A stretch of DNA of 64,000 nucleotides. Source: Chromobacterium amazonense. Lineage in GTDB: Bacteria; Pseudomonadota; Gammaproteobacteria; Burkholderiales; Chromobacteriaceae. Position 1 is the stretch's first letter. The number at the start of each line of letters is the position of its first letter. A program made the translations under genes and the position numbers. Below the pieces are notes generated by a model, which was given only the letters and a program-made list of their open reading frames with translations, was not told the DNA's origin and searched no databases. Positions 38,308-48,822 of the stretch are shown here, one piece after another. The stretch is from contig NZ_MKCR01000003.1 in NCBI RefSeq assembly GCF_001855565.1, forward strand, positions 1 to 64,000, in the 5' to 3' direction.

Positions 38308-39033
38308 TTAGACCTTGGTGGAGATATGGGGGGTGGAGACGCTAGGCTCCAGCAAAGACTGGGTCGCCTGATATTGCGCCAAATCTTGCCTGCCGCTGCC
38401 AATCAGCTGTTGGGCCCGGCTGACGCTCTGCGTGGCCAAGGTAGCTGGCGCGGTGGCGATTTGCGCCGGAGTGGGCGGCGCAGCTGCCTGTTGCGTCTGG
38501 GCCGGTTGGTTGGCGGCGCGGGTGGTTTGCTTGGCGGCGGCGGTTGCGCCATTGTTATTGGCCGCGTTGCTCTCGGCCGGCGCAGCCGTCGGGGCGGCAT
38601 TGCCATTGACCGCGGGCGCGATGGCGGCGGCGGTGGCCGGCTGGGGGTTAGTCGCCAGAACCGCTGCAGTGTTATTCACCTGGGTGGGATTGACCTGAGG
38701 CGTAGCAGGAGACCTGGCCTGCGCGGCGCTGGCATTCTCCGCCTGTGCCGTTTGCGCCGCCTGGTTTTGTTGAGCGCGTTGCGTTTGCTGAGCGCTCTGC
38801 AGCGCCTGCTGGCTGCGGCTATTGGTCAGCTGTTGTTGCAGTTGCTGTTCCACGCGTGCGGTGTCCGGGTTCTGCCGGACCGCGGTCTGCGTTTGCGGCT
38901 GGCTGGTGGCTTGCTGGACAGCGGGCTGGGCGGTGTCCAGCGACGACTGCACCTGCCGCGTGTTCGACACGGCATAGTGTGGTTGCGTCGTCGTGTTGCC
39001 AATGCTGGCGATGTTTGCCATGGCTACAGTCAC
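38308..39033 (-). CDS. Ala/Gln-rich low-complexity protein, function unknown
   Basis: The 241-residue product is dominated by Ala, Gln, Thr, Asn and Pro, with almost no aromatic residues or cysteine, and is probably disordered. It lacks a signal peptide and membrane segments. The ends are less repetitive (ANIASIGNTTTQPHYAVSN; SRAQQLIGSGRQDLAQYQA). GTG 39033 has AGGA at good spacing and is preferred; ATG 39021 is an alternative. The plus-strand frames here look like shadows of the biased composition. I do not recognise a family. Confidence 0.65.
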   Translation of the reverse strand: MTVAMANIASIGNTTTQPHYAVSNTRQVQSSLDTAQPAVQQATSQPQTQTAVRQNPDTARVEQQLQQQLTNSRSQQALQSAQQTQRAQQNQAAQTAQAENASAAQARSPATPQVNPTQVNNTAAVLATNPQPATAAAIAPAVNGNAAPTAAPAESNAANNNGATAAAKQTTRAANQPAQTQQAAAPPTPAQIATAPATLATQSVSRAQQLIGSGRQDLAQYQATQSLLEPSVSTPHISTKV

Positions 39034-39094
39034 AGTGTTCCTATATCGCTGATATTAGTACATTTTTCGACCGACAGCTTGATTTTTTTGCGGT

Positions 39095-39685
39095 CTATTC
39101 GGTTAGCACTAGCTGCAGCATGTGCCTGGCCAGGTCATCGACGCTGAGTTCGCCATCGCGGCGGTACCATTGCACCGTCCAGTGCAGGCTGCCTAACAGC
39201 GTGCGGCGCAGCAGGCGGGTATCTTGCTTGACCAGTCCGGCGGCGGCGGCCTCGTCCAGCACTTGTTGCCATAGCGCTTCATAGCGGTCGCGCAACACTA
39301 TCAGTCCGGGCTTGGCGGTTTCCGATACGCTGCGCCATTCGTACAACATCACTTCCAGCGCGGCCTGGTTGTCGCCCAGCAGGGAGTTCAGGTGCACGCG
39401 AAACAGGGCGGCCAGCTTGTCGCGCAGCGAGTTGGCTTCTGCCAGCGCCGCGGCCAGTTGCTCGGTGGTGCTGGTAATGCCCAGCGCCATCACCGCCACC
39501 AGAATCTCTTCCTTGGTGCGGAAATGATAGAACAGGCTGCCGGATTGCATGCCGACGGCGCTGCCCAGGTCGCGCACGGTGGTGCGCTCGTAGCCCTGGT
39601 CGCGAAACAGCACGGCGGCGGCGCGCACCAGCGCCATGCGGCGGTTGTTTTCTTCGGGCGGTCTTGGGGTTTCCACTACGCTCAT
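39095..39685 (-). CDS. TetR/AcrR-family regulator
   Basis: The 196-residue protein has the TetR helix-turn-helix (LVRAAAVLFRDQGYERTTVRD then VGMQSGSLFYHFRTKEEIL) near residues 20-65 and a C-terminal ligand domain. Its start lies one base after the waaF stop (TGATATG), so it is read behind waaF. No operator is evident near it. The target is unknown; similarity to fatty-acid or acyl-CoA-responsive TetR proteins is only general. Confidence 0.87.
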   Translation of the reverse strand: MSVVETPRPPEENNRRMALVRAAAVLFRDQGYERTTVRDLGSAVGMQSGSLFYHFRTKEEILVAVMALGITSTTEQLAAALAEANSLRDKLAALFRVHLNSLLGDNQAALEVMLYEWRSVSETAKPGLIVLRDRYEALWQQVLDEAAAAGLVKQDTRLLRRTLLGSLHWTVQWYRRDGELSVDDLARHMLQLVLTE

Positions 39686-39686
39686 A

Positions 39687-40721
39687 TCATTCCTGGGGGG
39701 CGGTCAAAGCCGGCAGCAGAGTCTGCGACGCCTGCCAGACCATGTCGGGTTGCATTTTTTCCAGACAGTCGGTGTGCCCGTACGGACAGCTGCGCTCGAA
39801 GCAGGGGCTGCAGTCCAGATTCAGCGATACGATGGCGGCGCGGTCGGACAGCGGCGGCGTGAAGTCGGGGCTGGACGAGCCATACAGCGCGACCAGGGGC
39901 TTGTCGAGCGCCGCGGCGACGTGCATCAGGCCGGAGTCGTTGCAGACGGCAAGCGCGGCCAGCCCGATCAGGTCTATCGCTTCTTCCAGTCCAGTCGCGC
40001 CGCACAGGTTGATGGCGCTGCCCGCGGACAGGCGGGCGATTTCGTCGCCGATCTCCTTGTCCTTGCCTGAGCCGAACAGCCATACCGCGTAGCCGGCGGC
40101 ATCGAAGCGGCGCGCCAGCTCGGCGAAGTGGTGGGCGGGCCAGCGTTTGGCCGGTCCGTATTCCGCGCCGGGGCAGAAGGCGACGGCCGGGCGCGTCAGA
40201 TCGAGACCCAGGCGCGCCGCCACTTGGCGCTGGGTGGCCGGATCAGTGCTCAGCTGCGGATTGGGAATGGGGCGGGGCAGCGCCGAGCGCTTGTCTTCCG
40301 CCAGCGCGCAGAAGCGCTCCACCATCATCGGCAGTTCCTGTTCGTCAAGCTCGCGCGCATCGTTAAGCAGGCCGTAGCGCGATTCGCCGAGGAAGCCGGT
40401 GCGCAGCGGAATGCCGGCAAACAAGGGGATGAGCGCGGATTTCAGCGAGTTGGGCAGCACGATGACCTGGTCGAAGCCTTCCTTCGCCAGCTGTCGCGCC
40501 ACTTTCCAGCGCTCGGCCAGCCGCAGCGCCCCGTGGCCGAACGGATTCAGATGCGACTTCGCCACTTCCGGCATCCGCGCCAAGAGCGGCAGGGTCCAGG
40601 ACGGCGCGAACACATGCAGTTCCAGCTGCGGGTGGCGCTGGTGCAGGCGGCGGTACAGCGGTTGTGCCATCACGCTGTCGCCGACCCAGGACGGGCCGAT
40701 GACGAGGATTTTCTTTTTCAT
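39687..40721 (-). CDS. waaF: ADP-heptose:LPS heptosyltransferase II
   Basis: WaaF adds the second heptose to the lipopolysaccharide inner core on the cytoplasmic face of the inner membrane. The 344-residue GT-B glycosyltransferase has the N-terminal ILVIGPSWVGDSVMAQPL (catalytic aspartate 13) and the nucleotide-binding region FCPGAEYGPAKRWP, followed by LCGATGLEEAIDLIGLA and VCNDSGLMHVAAAL. I chose ATG 40721 (MKKKILVIG); the longer frame would cross a strong hairpin. Confidence 0.93.
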   Translation of the reverse strand: MKKKILVIGPSWVGDSVMAQPLYRRLHQRHPQLELHVFAPSWTLPLLARMPEVAKSHLNPFGHGALRLAERWKVARQLAKEGFDQVIVLPNSLKSALIPLFAGIPLRTGFLGESRYGLLNDARELDEQELPMMVERFCALAEDKRSALPRPIPNPQLSTDPATQRQVAARLGLDLTRPAVAFCPGAEYGPAKRWPAHHFAELARRFDAAGYAVWLFGSGKDKEIGDEIARLSAGSAINLCGATGLEEAIDLIGLAALAVCNDSGLMHVAAALDKPLVALYGSSSPDFTPPLSDRAAIVSLNLDCSPCFERSCPYGHTDCLEKMQPDMVWQASQTLLPALTAPQE

Positions 40722-40738
40722 GCGGGGTGCTTCCGGTT

Positions 40739-40779
40739 CCAAACGCAAGCCGGCTGGATCAGCGCGGCTTGCGTTTGGC
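40739..40779. repeat. Perfect 14-bp inverted repeat just upstream of waaF
   Basis: CCAAACGCAAGCCG (40739-40752) and CGGCTTGCGTTTGG (40766-40779) form a perfect stem with a 13-base loop, 17 bases before the waaF start codon. It may be an extra terminator for the upstream gene, or a 5'-UTR hairpin. Confidence 0.6.
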
Positions 40780-40788
40780 GGCGGCAAG

Positions 40789-40818
40789 CAAAAAAGGGGT
40801 GGCCCGCGCCACACCCTT
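40789..40818 (-). terminator. Terminator after the zinc-finger gene (minus strand)
   Basis: On the minus strand, GGGTGTGGC and GCCACCCC form a stem followed by TTTTTTGCTT, 24 bases after the zinc-finger gene. Confidence 0.78.
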
Positions 40819-40841
40819 TGCCGTCGATGCGGGCGATGGCC

Positions 40842-41042
40842 TCAGTGGTGATGGCCTGCCGGGCCGATCAGCTTGTACTGGGTGCCGCAGTAGGGACAGC
40901 GCGCCTCGCCGGTCTTGGCCACCGGCAGGTAGACGCGGGGATGGGAGTTCCAGGCCTTCATGTCCGGCATCGGGCAGTGCAGCGGCAGGTCGTGCTGGGT
41001 GACTTCGATGTAGCGTGCGGTGTTTTCTTTCAGTTCTGCCAT
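40842..41042 (-). CDS. Zinc-finger (zf-CHCC) domain protein
   Basis: The 66-residue protein has one metal-site half in LHCPMPDMKAWNSHPRVYL and the other in RCPYCGTQYKLIG, matching the CHCC zinc finger found in mitochondrial complex I subunit NDUFS6 and in small proteobacterial proteins. It ends in HHH. ATG 41042 has AAGGAACG upstream. It lies between ilvE and waaF on the same strand; its role is not established. Confidence 0.82.
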   Translation of the reverse strand: MAELKENTARYIEVTQHDLPLHCPMPDMKAWNSHPRVYLPVAKTGEARCPYCGTQYKLIGPAGHHH

Positions 41043-41076
41043 GGTCGTTCCTTGTTGCAGCGAGCGGGCTTCCGAC

Positions 41077-41126
41077 AAAAGCGCCGCCAGCAGGACGGCC
41101 GGAGGGCCGCTTGCTGCTGGCGCGCG
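41077..41126 (-). terminator. Terminator after ilvE (minus strand)
   Basis: On the minus strand CGCGCCAGCAG pairs with CTGCTGGCGGCGC (one bulge) around a GC-rich loop, ending in TTTTGT. Confidence 0.6.
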
Positions 41127-41144
41127 AGATGCGGATTCTACCGC

Positions 41145-42068
41145 TTATTTTACGTAAGTGAGCCAGTGCCGGTGTTCGGCATCCTGGCCCTTGACGATGC
41201 TGAAGTAGCGCTTCTGGATTTCGGCGGTGATCGGGCCGCGGCCGCCGTCGCCTATCGGGCGGCGGTCGAGTTCGCGGATCGGAGTCACCTCGGCGGCGGT
41301 GCCGGTGAAGAAGGCTTCGTCCGCGCTGTAGACTTCGTCGCGGGTAATGCGCTTTTCCACCAATTGCAGGCCCATTTCACTGGCAATTTGCACCACTGTG
41401 TCGCGGGTGATGCCTTCCAGCGCGCTGGTCAGGTCCGGAGTATATAGCTTGCCCTTGCGAACGATGAAGATGTTTTCGCCGGAGCCTTCTGCCACGAAGC
41501 CATCCACATCCAGCAGCAGGGCTTCGTCGTAGCCGTCCGCCGTGGCCTCGTTGTTGGCCAAGATGGAGTTCATGTAATTGCCGTTGGCCTTGGCCTTGCA
41601 CATGGTGATGTTGACGTGGTGGCGGGTGAAGGAACTGGTCTTTACGCGTATGCCTTTCTCCAGGCCCTCGTCGCCCAGGTAGGCGCCCCACGGCCAGGCG
41701 GCCACGATTACTCGCACGTCATTCTTCATCGGCGCCACGCCCAGCTTGCCTGAACCGTAGAACGCCATCGGGCGGAAGTAGCAGGACTTCAGGCCGTTGG
41801 CTTTCACCACGTCCAGATGGGCCTGGTTGATCTGCTCCGGGGTGAACGGCAGGTTCATGCCCAGAATCTTGGCGGAGCGGAACAGGCGGGCGGTGTGGTC
41901 CTGCAGGCGGAAGATCGCCGGTCCGTCGGCGGTTTCGTAGGCGCGCACGCCCTCGAACACGCCCATGCCGTAGTGCAGCGTGTGGGTGAGGACGTGGGTG
42001 GTGGCGTCGCGCCAGTCCACCAGCTTGCCGTCATACCAGATATATCCGTCGCGATCAGCCATCGACAT
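41145..42068 (-). CDS. ilvE: Branched-chain amino acid aminotransferase
   Basis: IlvE transfers amino groups between glutamate and the 2-keto acids of leucine, isoleucine and valine, using PLP. The 307-residue class IV aminotransferase has [20 protein letters not shown] near residue 33, the lysine region [12 protein letters not shown], and the phosphate-binding stretch [22 protein letters not shown] precedes the ATG. It fits both the leucine synthesis genes upstream and the valine degradation block. Confidence 0.95.
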   Translation of the reverse strand: MSMADRDGYIWYDGKLVDWRDATTHVLTHTLHYGMGVFEGVRAYETADGPAIFRLQDHTARLFRSAKILGMNLPFTPEQINQAHLDVVKANGLKSCYFRPMAFYGSGKLGVAPMKNDVRVIVAAWPWGAYLGDEGLEKGIRVKTSSFTRHHVNITMCKAKANGNYMNSILANNEATADGYDEALLLDVDGFVAEGSGENIFIVRKGKLYTPDLTSALEGITRDTVVQIASEMGLQLVEKRITRDEVYSADEAFFTGTAAEVTPIRELDRRPIGDGGRGPITAEIQKRYFSIVKGQDAEHRHWLTYVK

Positions 42069-42184
42069 CTCGGTTCTCTCCTGTGTTGTGCTTTGTCCGG
42101 GCGCGGTGCCCTGTCTTGCCGGCGGCGGTCCGCCATTTGAATGGACCAGTGTATACCGCGGCGCGCGGCTTTGTGAACTGGCTG

Positions 42185-44869
42185 TCAGGAAAAATCGAGC
42201 GCTTGCTCGAAAACCTGTTGCCAGAGCTGTCTGCCGCTGTAGTAAGCAGCTTGCAGCTCGGGGACGACGTCCACATTTTGCTTGTCGTTGAGGCGGGCCG
42301 CGTGCTGCAGGCGGCGGAACAGACGGTAGGCGTCGCGGGCATGTTCCGCCAAGCCGGCGTCTATCAGTCCGGCCTCGGCAGCCACTGCCAGCAGGGCAAT
42401 GTTGCCGGTGTTGCCGGTGAGGGCAGGCAGGCGGCGGGCGTGGGCCAGGATCAGGTACTGCACGATGAATTCGACGTCTATGATGCCGCCGCGCGCGTTC
42501 TTGACATCGTCTTCGCGCGCCGGGTGGCTTTCCAGCATGCGCTGTCGCATGGCCAGAACTTCATCGCGCAGCTTGGCCGGGTCGCGTTGCAGGGTCAGGA
42601 TGGCGTGGCGTTCGGCTTCGAACTGCGCGCCGATGTCCGTGTCGCCGGCGACGAAGCGGGCGCGGGTCAGCGCCTGGTGCTCCCATGCCCAGGCCTGGTT
42701 TTCCTGGTACTGGCCGAAGGCGGCAATGGAACTGACCAGCAAGCCGCTGGCGCCGTTGGGGCGCAGTCGCAGGTCGATGTCATACAGCACGCCGGCCGCG
42801 GTGGCGCTGGTCAGCCAGGTGGAGAGCTTGCGCGCCAGGCGGGAGTACAGGTCAGGCGCGTCGGGATGGGGGTCGTCGTACAGGAAGATGATGTCGAGGT
42901 CCGATGCGTAGCCCAGCTCCTTGCCGCCCAGCTTGCCGTAGCCGATCACCGCGAAGCGCGGCGTGTCGGTGTGGCGCGAGGGGATGTCTCTCCAGGCGTG
43001 GCGCACAGCGGCGTCCAGCACCAGGTCGGCCAGCCGCGACAGCTCGTCGGACAGCGCTTCCAAGGTCCACATGCCGGCCAGGTCCTGCGCCACCAGGCGG
43101 AAGGTCTGGGCGTGCTGAAAGTGCCTCAGCGCGTCCATTTTGGCTTCGACATCTCCTTCGGCCTGATCCAGCTGCGCTTCCAGCTGGGCGGCCAACTGCG
43201 GCCAGTCCGGGGCGGCGTACAGCACGCGCACGTCGAGCAGCTCGTCCAGCAGGATGGGATGGCGGCTGAGGTAGGCCGATATCCAGGCGCTGGCGGAGTA
43301 CAGCGAAGCCAGCCGCTGCAGCGTCTGCGGGTATTCGGTGAGCAGCGCCAGGTAAGAAGCGCGGCGGCTGATGGCTTCCATCAGGCCGATGATGCGCGAG
43401 AGCGTGTCGTCGGCATTGGGGAAGCGCGAGGCCACCTCGATCAGCGCCGGCATCAGCGCGTCCAGCTTCTTGCGGCCGGACAGCGGCATCTGCAGATAGC
43501 GCTGGCTCTGCGCCAGGCCCTTGAGCTGGCGGGCGACCGCTTGGGGATCGGCATAGCCGAGGTCGGCCAGCTTCTGTTCCGGCGCCTGTTCCGACACGTC
43601 CAGCCATAGTTCGGACAGCGGGTGGTCCGGGCTGTCCTCGCTGGGCAGGATGAACACCTGCTCAAAATGGCGGCTGACCTTGGCGCGGACCGCTGTCAGC
43701 GCGTCTTCGAAAGCCGGCCAATCGGCAAAGCCCATGCTGGCGGCGATCTTCTGGCGAGTATCGGGCGCGGCGGGCAGGGTCTGGGTCTGCTGGTCGTCCA
43801 GATACTGCAGGCGATGCTCCAGATTGCGCAAGAAGGCGTAGGCAGCCTGCAGCTCCTCCACCGCGTCCGGCTCCAGCAGCCGCAGCGCGGCCAGCCGGTC
43901 CAGCGTGGCGCGGGTGCCGCGCAGCTGGAGGGTGCGGTCGCGGCCGCCGCGGATCAGCTGGAACACCTGGGCGATGAATTCGGCTTCGCGGATGCCGCCG
44001 GGACCGAGCTTGATATTGTCCGCCATATCGCGCCGCGCCACTTCGCGGCGAATCTGCGCATGCAGTTCGCGCATTGCGCCGTAGGCGTTGTAGTCCAGAT
44101 ATTTTCGGTAGACGAAGGGCCGCACCAACTGGTTCAACGCCTCTGCGTCGCCCGTCAGCGCCTTGGCCTTGATCCAGGCGTAGCGCTCCCACTCGCGGCC
44201 CTGGCTCAGCAGGTAATTTTCCAGCGCGGCGAAGCTCATCACCAGCGGGCCGGAGTCGCCGTAGGGGCGCAGGCGCATGTCGACGCGGAAAACCTGGCCA
44301 TCCGGCGTGATGTCGTTGAGCAGCGCGATCAGCCGCTTGCCCAGCTGGGTGAAGTACTCATGGTTGCTGATGCGGCGGGCGCCGTTGGTTTCGCCGCCTT
44401 CAGGGTAAATGAAGATCAGGTCGATGTCCGAGCTGACGTTCAGTTCGCCGCCGCCCAGCTTGCCCATGCCGATGACGATGAGCTGCTGCGGCTCGCCGCT
44501 GTCTTCGCCTATCGGCTGGCCATATTGCGTCAGCGCGGCCGCGGCGCAGGCCAGCGCCTGACGCACCGCGAATTCCGCCAGCTGGCTGATGGTGCTCATG
44601 ACTTCATCCAGCGAGGCCAGGCCGTTCAGGTCGCGGCAGATGAGGCGCGCCATGACCGCCTGCCGCAGCTGGCGCAACGCCGACGCCTGCTGCTCCGGCG
44701 CGGTCTGCGCCGGCCAGTCGACGAAAGTCTGCATTTCGTCCAGGGTGAAGGGCTGCCGCCATTTCTGTTCCAGACGCTGGGCTTGCTCGGGGCGGGCGCT
44801 CAGCAGACGGTGTAAATACTGGGAAAACTCGCAACTGCGGGCAATGGCATCACTCGTGTTTGCTGGCAT
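42185..44869 (-). CDS. glnE: Bifunctional glutamine synthetase adenylyltransferase/deadenylylase
   Basis: GlnE adjusts glutamine synthetase activity by adding or removing AMP in response to PII and glutamine. The 894-residue product has two nucleotidyltransferase domains with their DxD metal sites, [13 protein letters not shown] in the N-terminal half and [11 protein letters not shown] in the C-terminal half, each preceded by GKLGG. I chose ATG 44869 ([15 protein letters not shown]), with GGAG upstream; the frame open to 44956 is less likely. It is divergent from the YhdP-like gene. Confidence 0.94.
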   Translation of the reverse strand: MPANTSDAIARSCEFSQYLHRLLSARPEQAQRLEQKWRQPFTLDEMQTFVDWPAQTAPEQQASALRQLRQAVMARLICRDLNGLASLDEVMSTISQLAEFAVRQALACAAAALTQYGQPIGEDSGEPQQLIVIGMGKLGGGELNVSSDIDLIFIYPEGGETNGARRISNHEYFTQLGKRLIALLNDITPDGQVFRVDMRLRPYGDSGPLVMSFAALENYLLSQGREWERYAWIKAKALTGDAEALNQLVRPFVYRKYLDYNAYGAMRELHAQIRREVARRDMADNIKLGPGGIREAEFIAQVFQLIRGGRDRTLQLRGTRATLDRLAALRLLEPDAVEELQAAYAFLRNLEHRLQYLDDQQTQTLPAAPDTRQKIAASMGFADWPAFEDALTAVRAKVSRHFEQVFILPSEDSPDHPLSELWLDVSEQAPEQKLADLGYADPQAVARQLKGLAQSQRYLQMPLSGRKKLDALMPALIEVASRFPNADDTLSRIIGLMEAISRRASYLALLTEYPQTLQRLASLYSASAWISAYLSRHPILLDELLDVRVLYAAPDWPQLAAQLEAQLDQAEGDVEAKMDALRHFQHAQTFRLVAQDLAGMWTLEALSDELSRLADLVLDAAVRHAWRDIPSRHTDTPRFAVIGYGKLGGKELGYASDLDIIFLYDDPHPDAPDLYSRLARKLSTWLTSATAAGVLYDIDLRLRPNGASGLLVSSIAAFGQYQENQAWAWEHQALTRARFVAGDTDIGAQFEAERHAILTLQRDPAKLRDEVLAMRQRMLESHPAREDDVKNARGGIIDVEFIVQYLILAHARRLPALTGNTGNIALLAVAAEAGLIDAGLAEHARDAYRLFRRLQHAARLNDKQNVDVVPELQAAYYSGRQLWQQVFEQALDFS

Positions 44870-44970
44870 AATAGCTCCGACGGCTTGGCGCACGGCCGGG
44901 TGACGGCGGCGCCAGGGGCGGGCTGCAGCCGGTTTCGCGCCGTATCTCTCACTCATGCCATTGTAACGGT

Positions 44971-47900
44971 TTGCACTCGTTGAAAAAGCCCTTGTCGCCG
45001 TTGTCCCACATTCATGTGCTGCGCCTGTTGAAGCGCGGTCTTTTGCTGTTCGCGGCGGCGCTGGCGGTCGCCGGTAGCGTGCTGTGCGCAGCTTTTGCCA
45101 TCTTCACCTTCTGGCTGCTGCCGCGTCTGGACCAATACCGTCCGCAGCTGGAGAGCAACCTGTCCGCTTCGCTCGGGCACAAGGTCGGCATCGCCAGGCT
45201 GTCCGGCCAATGGGACGGCGTGGCGCCGCGGTTCGAATTGAATGGCGTGTCCATCGCCAATCCGGTTTCCGGCCAGGCCTTGACTTTGAGCGCCGTGACG
45301 GTGCAGCCATCGTGGACCTCCTTGCTGGCGTGGGAGCCGCGGCTGTCGGTGCTGGCCGACGGGCCGTCCGTGGAGTTGCGCCGCGACCCCAATGGCGTGA
45401 TTTATCTGAACGGCTTCGACCTGAGCAGCGGCCCGTCGCACGACAACGCTCTCGGCAACTGGCTATTGCGCCAGCCTTCGCTGGAAATCCGCAATGCCCG
45501 CCTGAGCTGGGTGGATGAGCGCCTGGGCCTGCCGCGGCTGGATTTGCAGCAAGGCCGGCTGTTGCTGGAGCGGACGCTGCTGGGACACAAGCTGCAATTA
45601 TCCGGTTTGCCGGCCGCCACCCTGGGCAAGGGCTTCGAGCTGAGTGCCGGCTGGCGCGGCGACGACATCGACCGTTGGCAGGATTGGTCCGGGACGCTGC
45701 GCGTGGCCCTGAACGGCGCGCGCGCCAGCGTCTGGTCGCGTTATATGCGCGATCTGGGCGTGCTGCGCAGCGGCGAGGGCGACGGCACCTTGGAAATGGC
45801 GTTTTCCGATGGCGCCATCAGCAGCCTGCAGGCCGATGTCAGCGTGCGAGACGCGGCCTACACGCCTCCCAGCGCGCGCGAGCTGGTGTTGCCGCAATTG
45901 CAGGGCAAGCTGCAGCTGGAGCGGCAGTCGGGCGGCAGCTACCGCATCGCGGCCAGTGATTTAACCTTGGCCAGCGCCACAGGGTTGGCCTTCGACAAGT
46001 CCTCCATCAAGGGCGAGTGGCGTCCCGGCGCGCAAGGCGGCGGAGAGTTGACGCTGGATAATGTCGATGTCGGCAATCTGAATCCCTTCATCCATGCCCT
46101 CGGGCTGGATCGCAACCCCTTGTTCGCCCGCTTCGCGCCGCGCGGCGCGCTGCATGACCTGACCGTGGGCTGGCAAGGCCCGGTGGAAGCGCCGCACAGC
46201 TTCAAGCTGAAGTCCCGTTTCGAAAAGCTGGCTTGGCAGCCGTTCGCCGACGTGCCTGGCGTGTCCGGCGTCAGCGGCAAGGTGGCGTTCGACGAGCATG
46301 GCGGCCGCCTGCAATTGGAGACCGGCCAGTCCGAAGTGGTGTATCCGGAGCTGTTTGGGCACAGCCTGCCGTTTGACAAGCTGGTGGCGGACGTCGAGTG
46401 GACGCAGAAGGGCTCAGGACTCGATATCGCTTTGCGCAAAGTGGTCTTCGCCAATGCCGACCTGAACGGCCAAGTCAGCGGCAGCTACCATTATCCCGGC
46501 AATGGCGCCGGCCTGATCGACCTGAGCGGGACAATAGACGCGGTCAAAGCGACGCGCATACCCTCCTATTTGCCGCATCAGGTGGGCGAGCGCACCACAA
46601 GCTGGCTGAGCAAGGCGCTGCTGGACGGGGTGGCGAAAAACCTGACTTTTAAACTGAAGGGCGATCTGGGAAAATTTCCGTTTGCCGGCGGCAATGGCGG
46701 CGAGTTTTTGGCGGAGGCCGATATCGAAAAAGCCAAGCTGCTTTATGAAAGCGGCTGGCCGACGATAGACGATATCGACGCCAAGCTGCGCTTCCACAAC
46801 GAATCGATGCGGGTGGGGGGCAAGCGCGCGTCCACGGTGGGCGTTCCGCTGCAAGATGTGACGGCGGCCATCGATCAACTCGGCGCCGAGGTGCCGTGGC
46901 TGCAGATCCATGGCCGGGTGGAAGACCGGCTCGACCGCATGCTGGCTTTCACCACCAAGAGTCCGGTCGATGGCTGGCTGGGAGGCTTTACCGGCCAGAT
47001 CAAGGCGGAAGGGCCGGCCGGCCTGACGCTGCAACTGGCCGTGCCCTTGGATGGCGATGAGTCGACCCGAGTGCGCGGCGACCTCGAGTTCAAGCACAAC
47101 GCCTTGCAGTTCAGGAGATTGCCGCTGCCGGCGCTGGAGGGGGCCCAGGGCGTGCTGACCTTCACCGAGCGCGGCGTGGACAGCAAGGGGCTGACCCTGC
47201 ATGCGTTTGGCGGACCGTTGAAGCTGACGGCGCATACCGGAGCCGACAAACGCATGCGCTTCGCGCTGAGCGGCGAGGCGGACGGCAAGGCGCTGATGCA
47301 GCAATATCTGCCGTTGGCGGCGCCGCTGGTGTCCGGCCGTATGCAGGTTGATGGCCGCTTCGTCGTGCACGATGGGCTGGAGAGCCTGCAGCTGGACAGC
47401 ACCTTGCAAGGCGTGGCGCTGGATGCGCCCGCGCCGTTGGGCAAGACGGCGAGTAGCGCCATGCCGCTGCAACTGCAGTTGCAGCCGGCGCCGGCTCGTT
47501 TTGGCGGCGGTATGCGGCTGGAGTTCGACTTGGGCGGCGCGCTCGCCGGCAAACTGCGGCTGAGCGATGATGGTGATTTGCAGGCGGGCGCCTTGGGCTT
47601 GGGCCGCAGGCCGGGCGAATGGCCGCCTTCCGGGCTGGCGGTGCGGGCGCAGCTGCCCAAGGTGGCGCTGGACGAGTGGTGGGGCGGTTTGTCGCGGCTG
47701 GACGCGCATGGCGGCGACAAGCCGCTCGGCCTGCCCTTGTTGCTGCAGCTCAATACCCCGGAATTGAGCTTCGCCGGCTTCGTGTTGCATCAGGCCGAGG
47801 CTCAGGTTTCGAACAATGGACAGAATGGCCTGTGGAACGTGGGTTTGCGCTCCCGCGAGGCGGACGGCGCCGCTAGCTATCAGTTGGGGGATGGCGCCGG

Positions 47901-48822
47901 CCTGCTGCAGGCCAATTTGGAGCGCCTGGCCTTGAGCTGGCCTTTGCGCGCCGAGGGGACGCCAAGCGCCGCAAGCGCCCAGCAGCAGTTGCCGGCGATG
48001 AAGGTGCATATCGGCGAACTATCCTTGCAGAACCGCAAGATTGGTCAATTGGACATGACGGCGCGGCGCAATGGCAGCGTCTGGCTGATGGACCCCTTGC
48101 GGCTGAGCGCGCCGGAGGGCACGCTGTCCGGCAGCGCGCGGGTGGATGAGCAGGGCGCAGGCCGGGTGGAGACCCGTTTTCAGTTGGACGTATCGAATGC
48201 CGGCAAGCTGTTGGAGCGCTTTGGCCAAGTCGATGTGTTCCGCAATGGCCAGGGCAGTTTGTCTGGGCAGCTGAGCTGGCCGGGCGGTTTGAGCGATCTG
48301 GACGCCGCGCATCTGTCCGGTCAAATGGAACTGGATTTCAAAAACGGCCGTTTCGCCAAGGTGGACCCCGGCGTGGCGCGTTTGCTCGGGGTGTTGAGCC
48401 TGCAATCGCTGCCGCGGCGGATTCGGCTGGACTTCACCGATGTCTTCAGCGACGGTTTCGCCTTCGACGCGCTGCAAGGCAAGGCCAGCGTGCGCGAAGG
48501 CGTGTTCCGTTCCGACAAGGTGGAGATGAGAAGCCCGGCGGCCGAGGTCGGCATCGCGGGCAGCGTGGACTTGGGCCGCGAGACGCAGGCTTTGCAGGTA
48601 AAAGTGGTGCCGCACGTCGCCGAGAGCGTGGCGCTGGCCGCGGGGGCCGCCTTGCTTAACCCGGTGGTGGGCATCGCCGCCCTGGCGGCGCAAAAGGTTT
48701 TGCAGGATCCGGTGGGCAAGATACTCACGCTGGAATATTCTGTGACAGGATCGCTGAAGGATCCGCAGGTGAAGCGGGTGAATGTCGGCGACCCAGTCAA
48801 GCTCAGAGGAAAGAAACCATGA
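44971..48822 (+). CDS. YhdP-like AsmA/TamB-family envelope protein
   Basis: The product of about 1,283 residues has one N-terminal membrane helix (LLLFAAALAVAGSVLCAAFAIF, near residues 20-42) and a very long beta-rich periplasmic part of AsmA/DUF3971 type. YhdP-like proteins span the periplasm and are implicated in moving phospholipids to the outer membrane. The start appears to be TTG 44971 (or TTG 44980, three codons later); there is no ATG before the helix. The next gene overlaps its stop (ATGA), giving a coupled series with the nitrilase and tldD. Confidence 0.86.
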   Translation: MHSLKKPLSPLSHIHVLRLLKRGLLLFAAALAVAGSVLCAAFAIFTFWLLPRLDQYRPQLESNLSASLGHKVGIARLSGQWDGVAPRFELNGVSIANPVSGQALTLSAVTVQPSWTSLLAWEPRLSVLADGPSVELRRDPNGVIYLNGFDLSSGPSHDNALGNWLLRQPSLEIRNARLSWVDERLGLPRLDLQQGRLLLERTLLGHKLQLSGLPAATLGKGFELSAGWRGDDIDRWQDWSGTLRVALNGARASVWSRYMRDLGVLRSGEGDGTLEMAFSDGAISSLQADVSVRDAAYTPPSARELVLPQLQGKLQLERQSGGSYRIAASDLTLASATGLAFDKSSIKGEWRPGAQGGGELTLDNVDVGNLNPFIHALGLDRNPLFARFAPRGALHDLTVGWQGPVEAPHSFKLKSRFEKLAWQPFADVPGVSGVSGKVAFDEHGGRLQLETGQSEVVYPELFGHSLPFDKLVADVEWTQKGSGLDIALRKVVFANADLNGQVSGSYHYPGNGAGLIDLSGTIDAVKATRIPSYLPHQVGERTTSWLSKALLDGVAKNLTFKLKGDLGKFPFAGGNGGEFLAEADIEKAKLLYESGWPTIDDIDAKLRFHNESMRVGGKRASTVGVPLQDVTAAIDQLGAEVPWLQIHGRVEDRLDRMLAFTTKSPVDGWLGGFTGQIKAEGPAGLTLQLAVPLDGDESTRVRGDLEFKHNALQFRRLPLPALEGAQGVLTFTERGVDSKGLTLHAFGGPLKLTAHTGADKRMRFALSGEADGKALMQQYLPLAAPLVSGRMQVDGRFVVHDGLESLQLDSTLQGVALDAPAPLGKTASSAMPLQLQLQPAPARFGGGMRLEFDLGGALAGKLRLSDDGDLQAGALGLGRRPGEWPPSGLAVRAQLPKVALDEWWGGLSRLDAHGGDKPLGLPLLLQLNTPELSFAGFVLHQAEAQVSNNGQNGLWNVGLRSREADGAASYQLGDGAGLLQANLERLALSWPLRAEGTPSAASAQQQLPAMKVHIGELSLQNRKIGQLDMTARRNGSVWLMDPLRLSAPEGTLSGSARVDEQGAGRVETRFQLDVSNAGKLLERFGQVDVFRNGQGSLSGQLSWPGGLSDLDAAHLSGQMELDFKNGRFAKVDPGVARLLGVLSLQSLPRRIRLDFTDVFSDGFAFDALQGKASVREGVFRSDKVEMRSPAAEVGIAGSVDLGRETQALQVKVVPHVAESVALAAGAALLNPVVGIAALAAQKVLQDPVGKILTLEYSVTGSLKDPQVKRVNVGDPVKLRGKKP

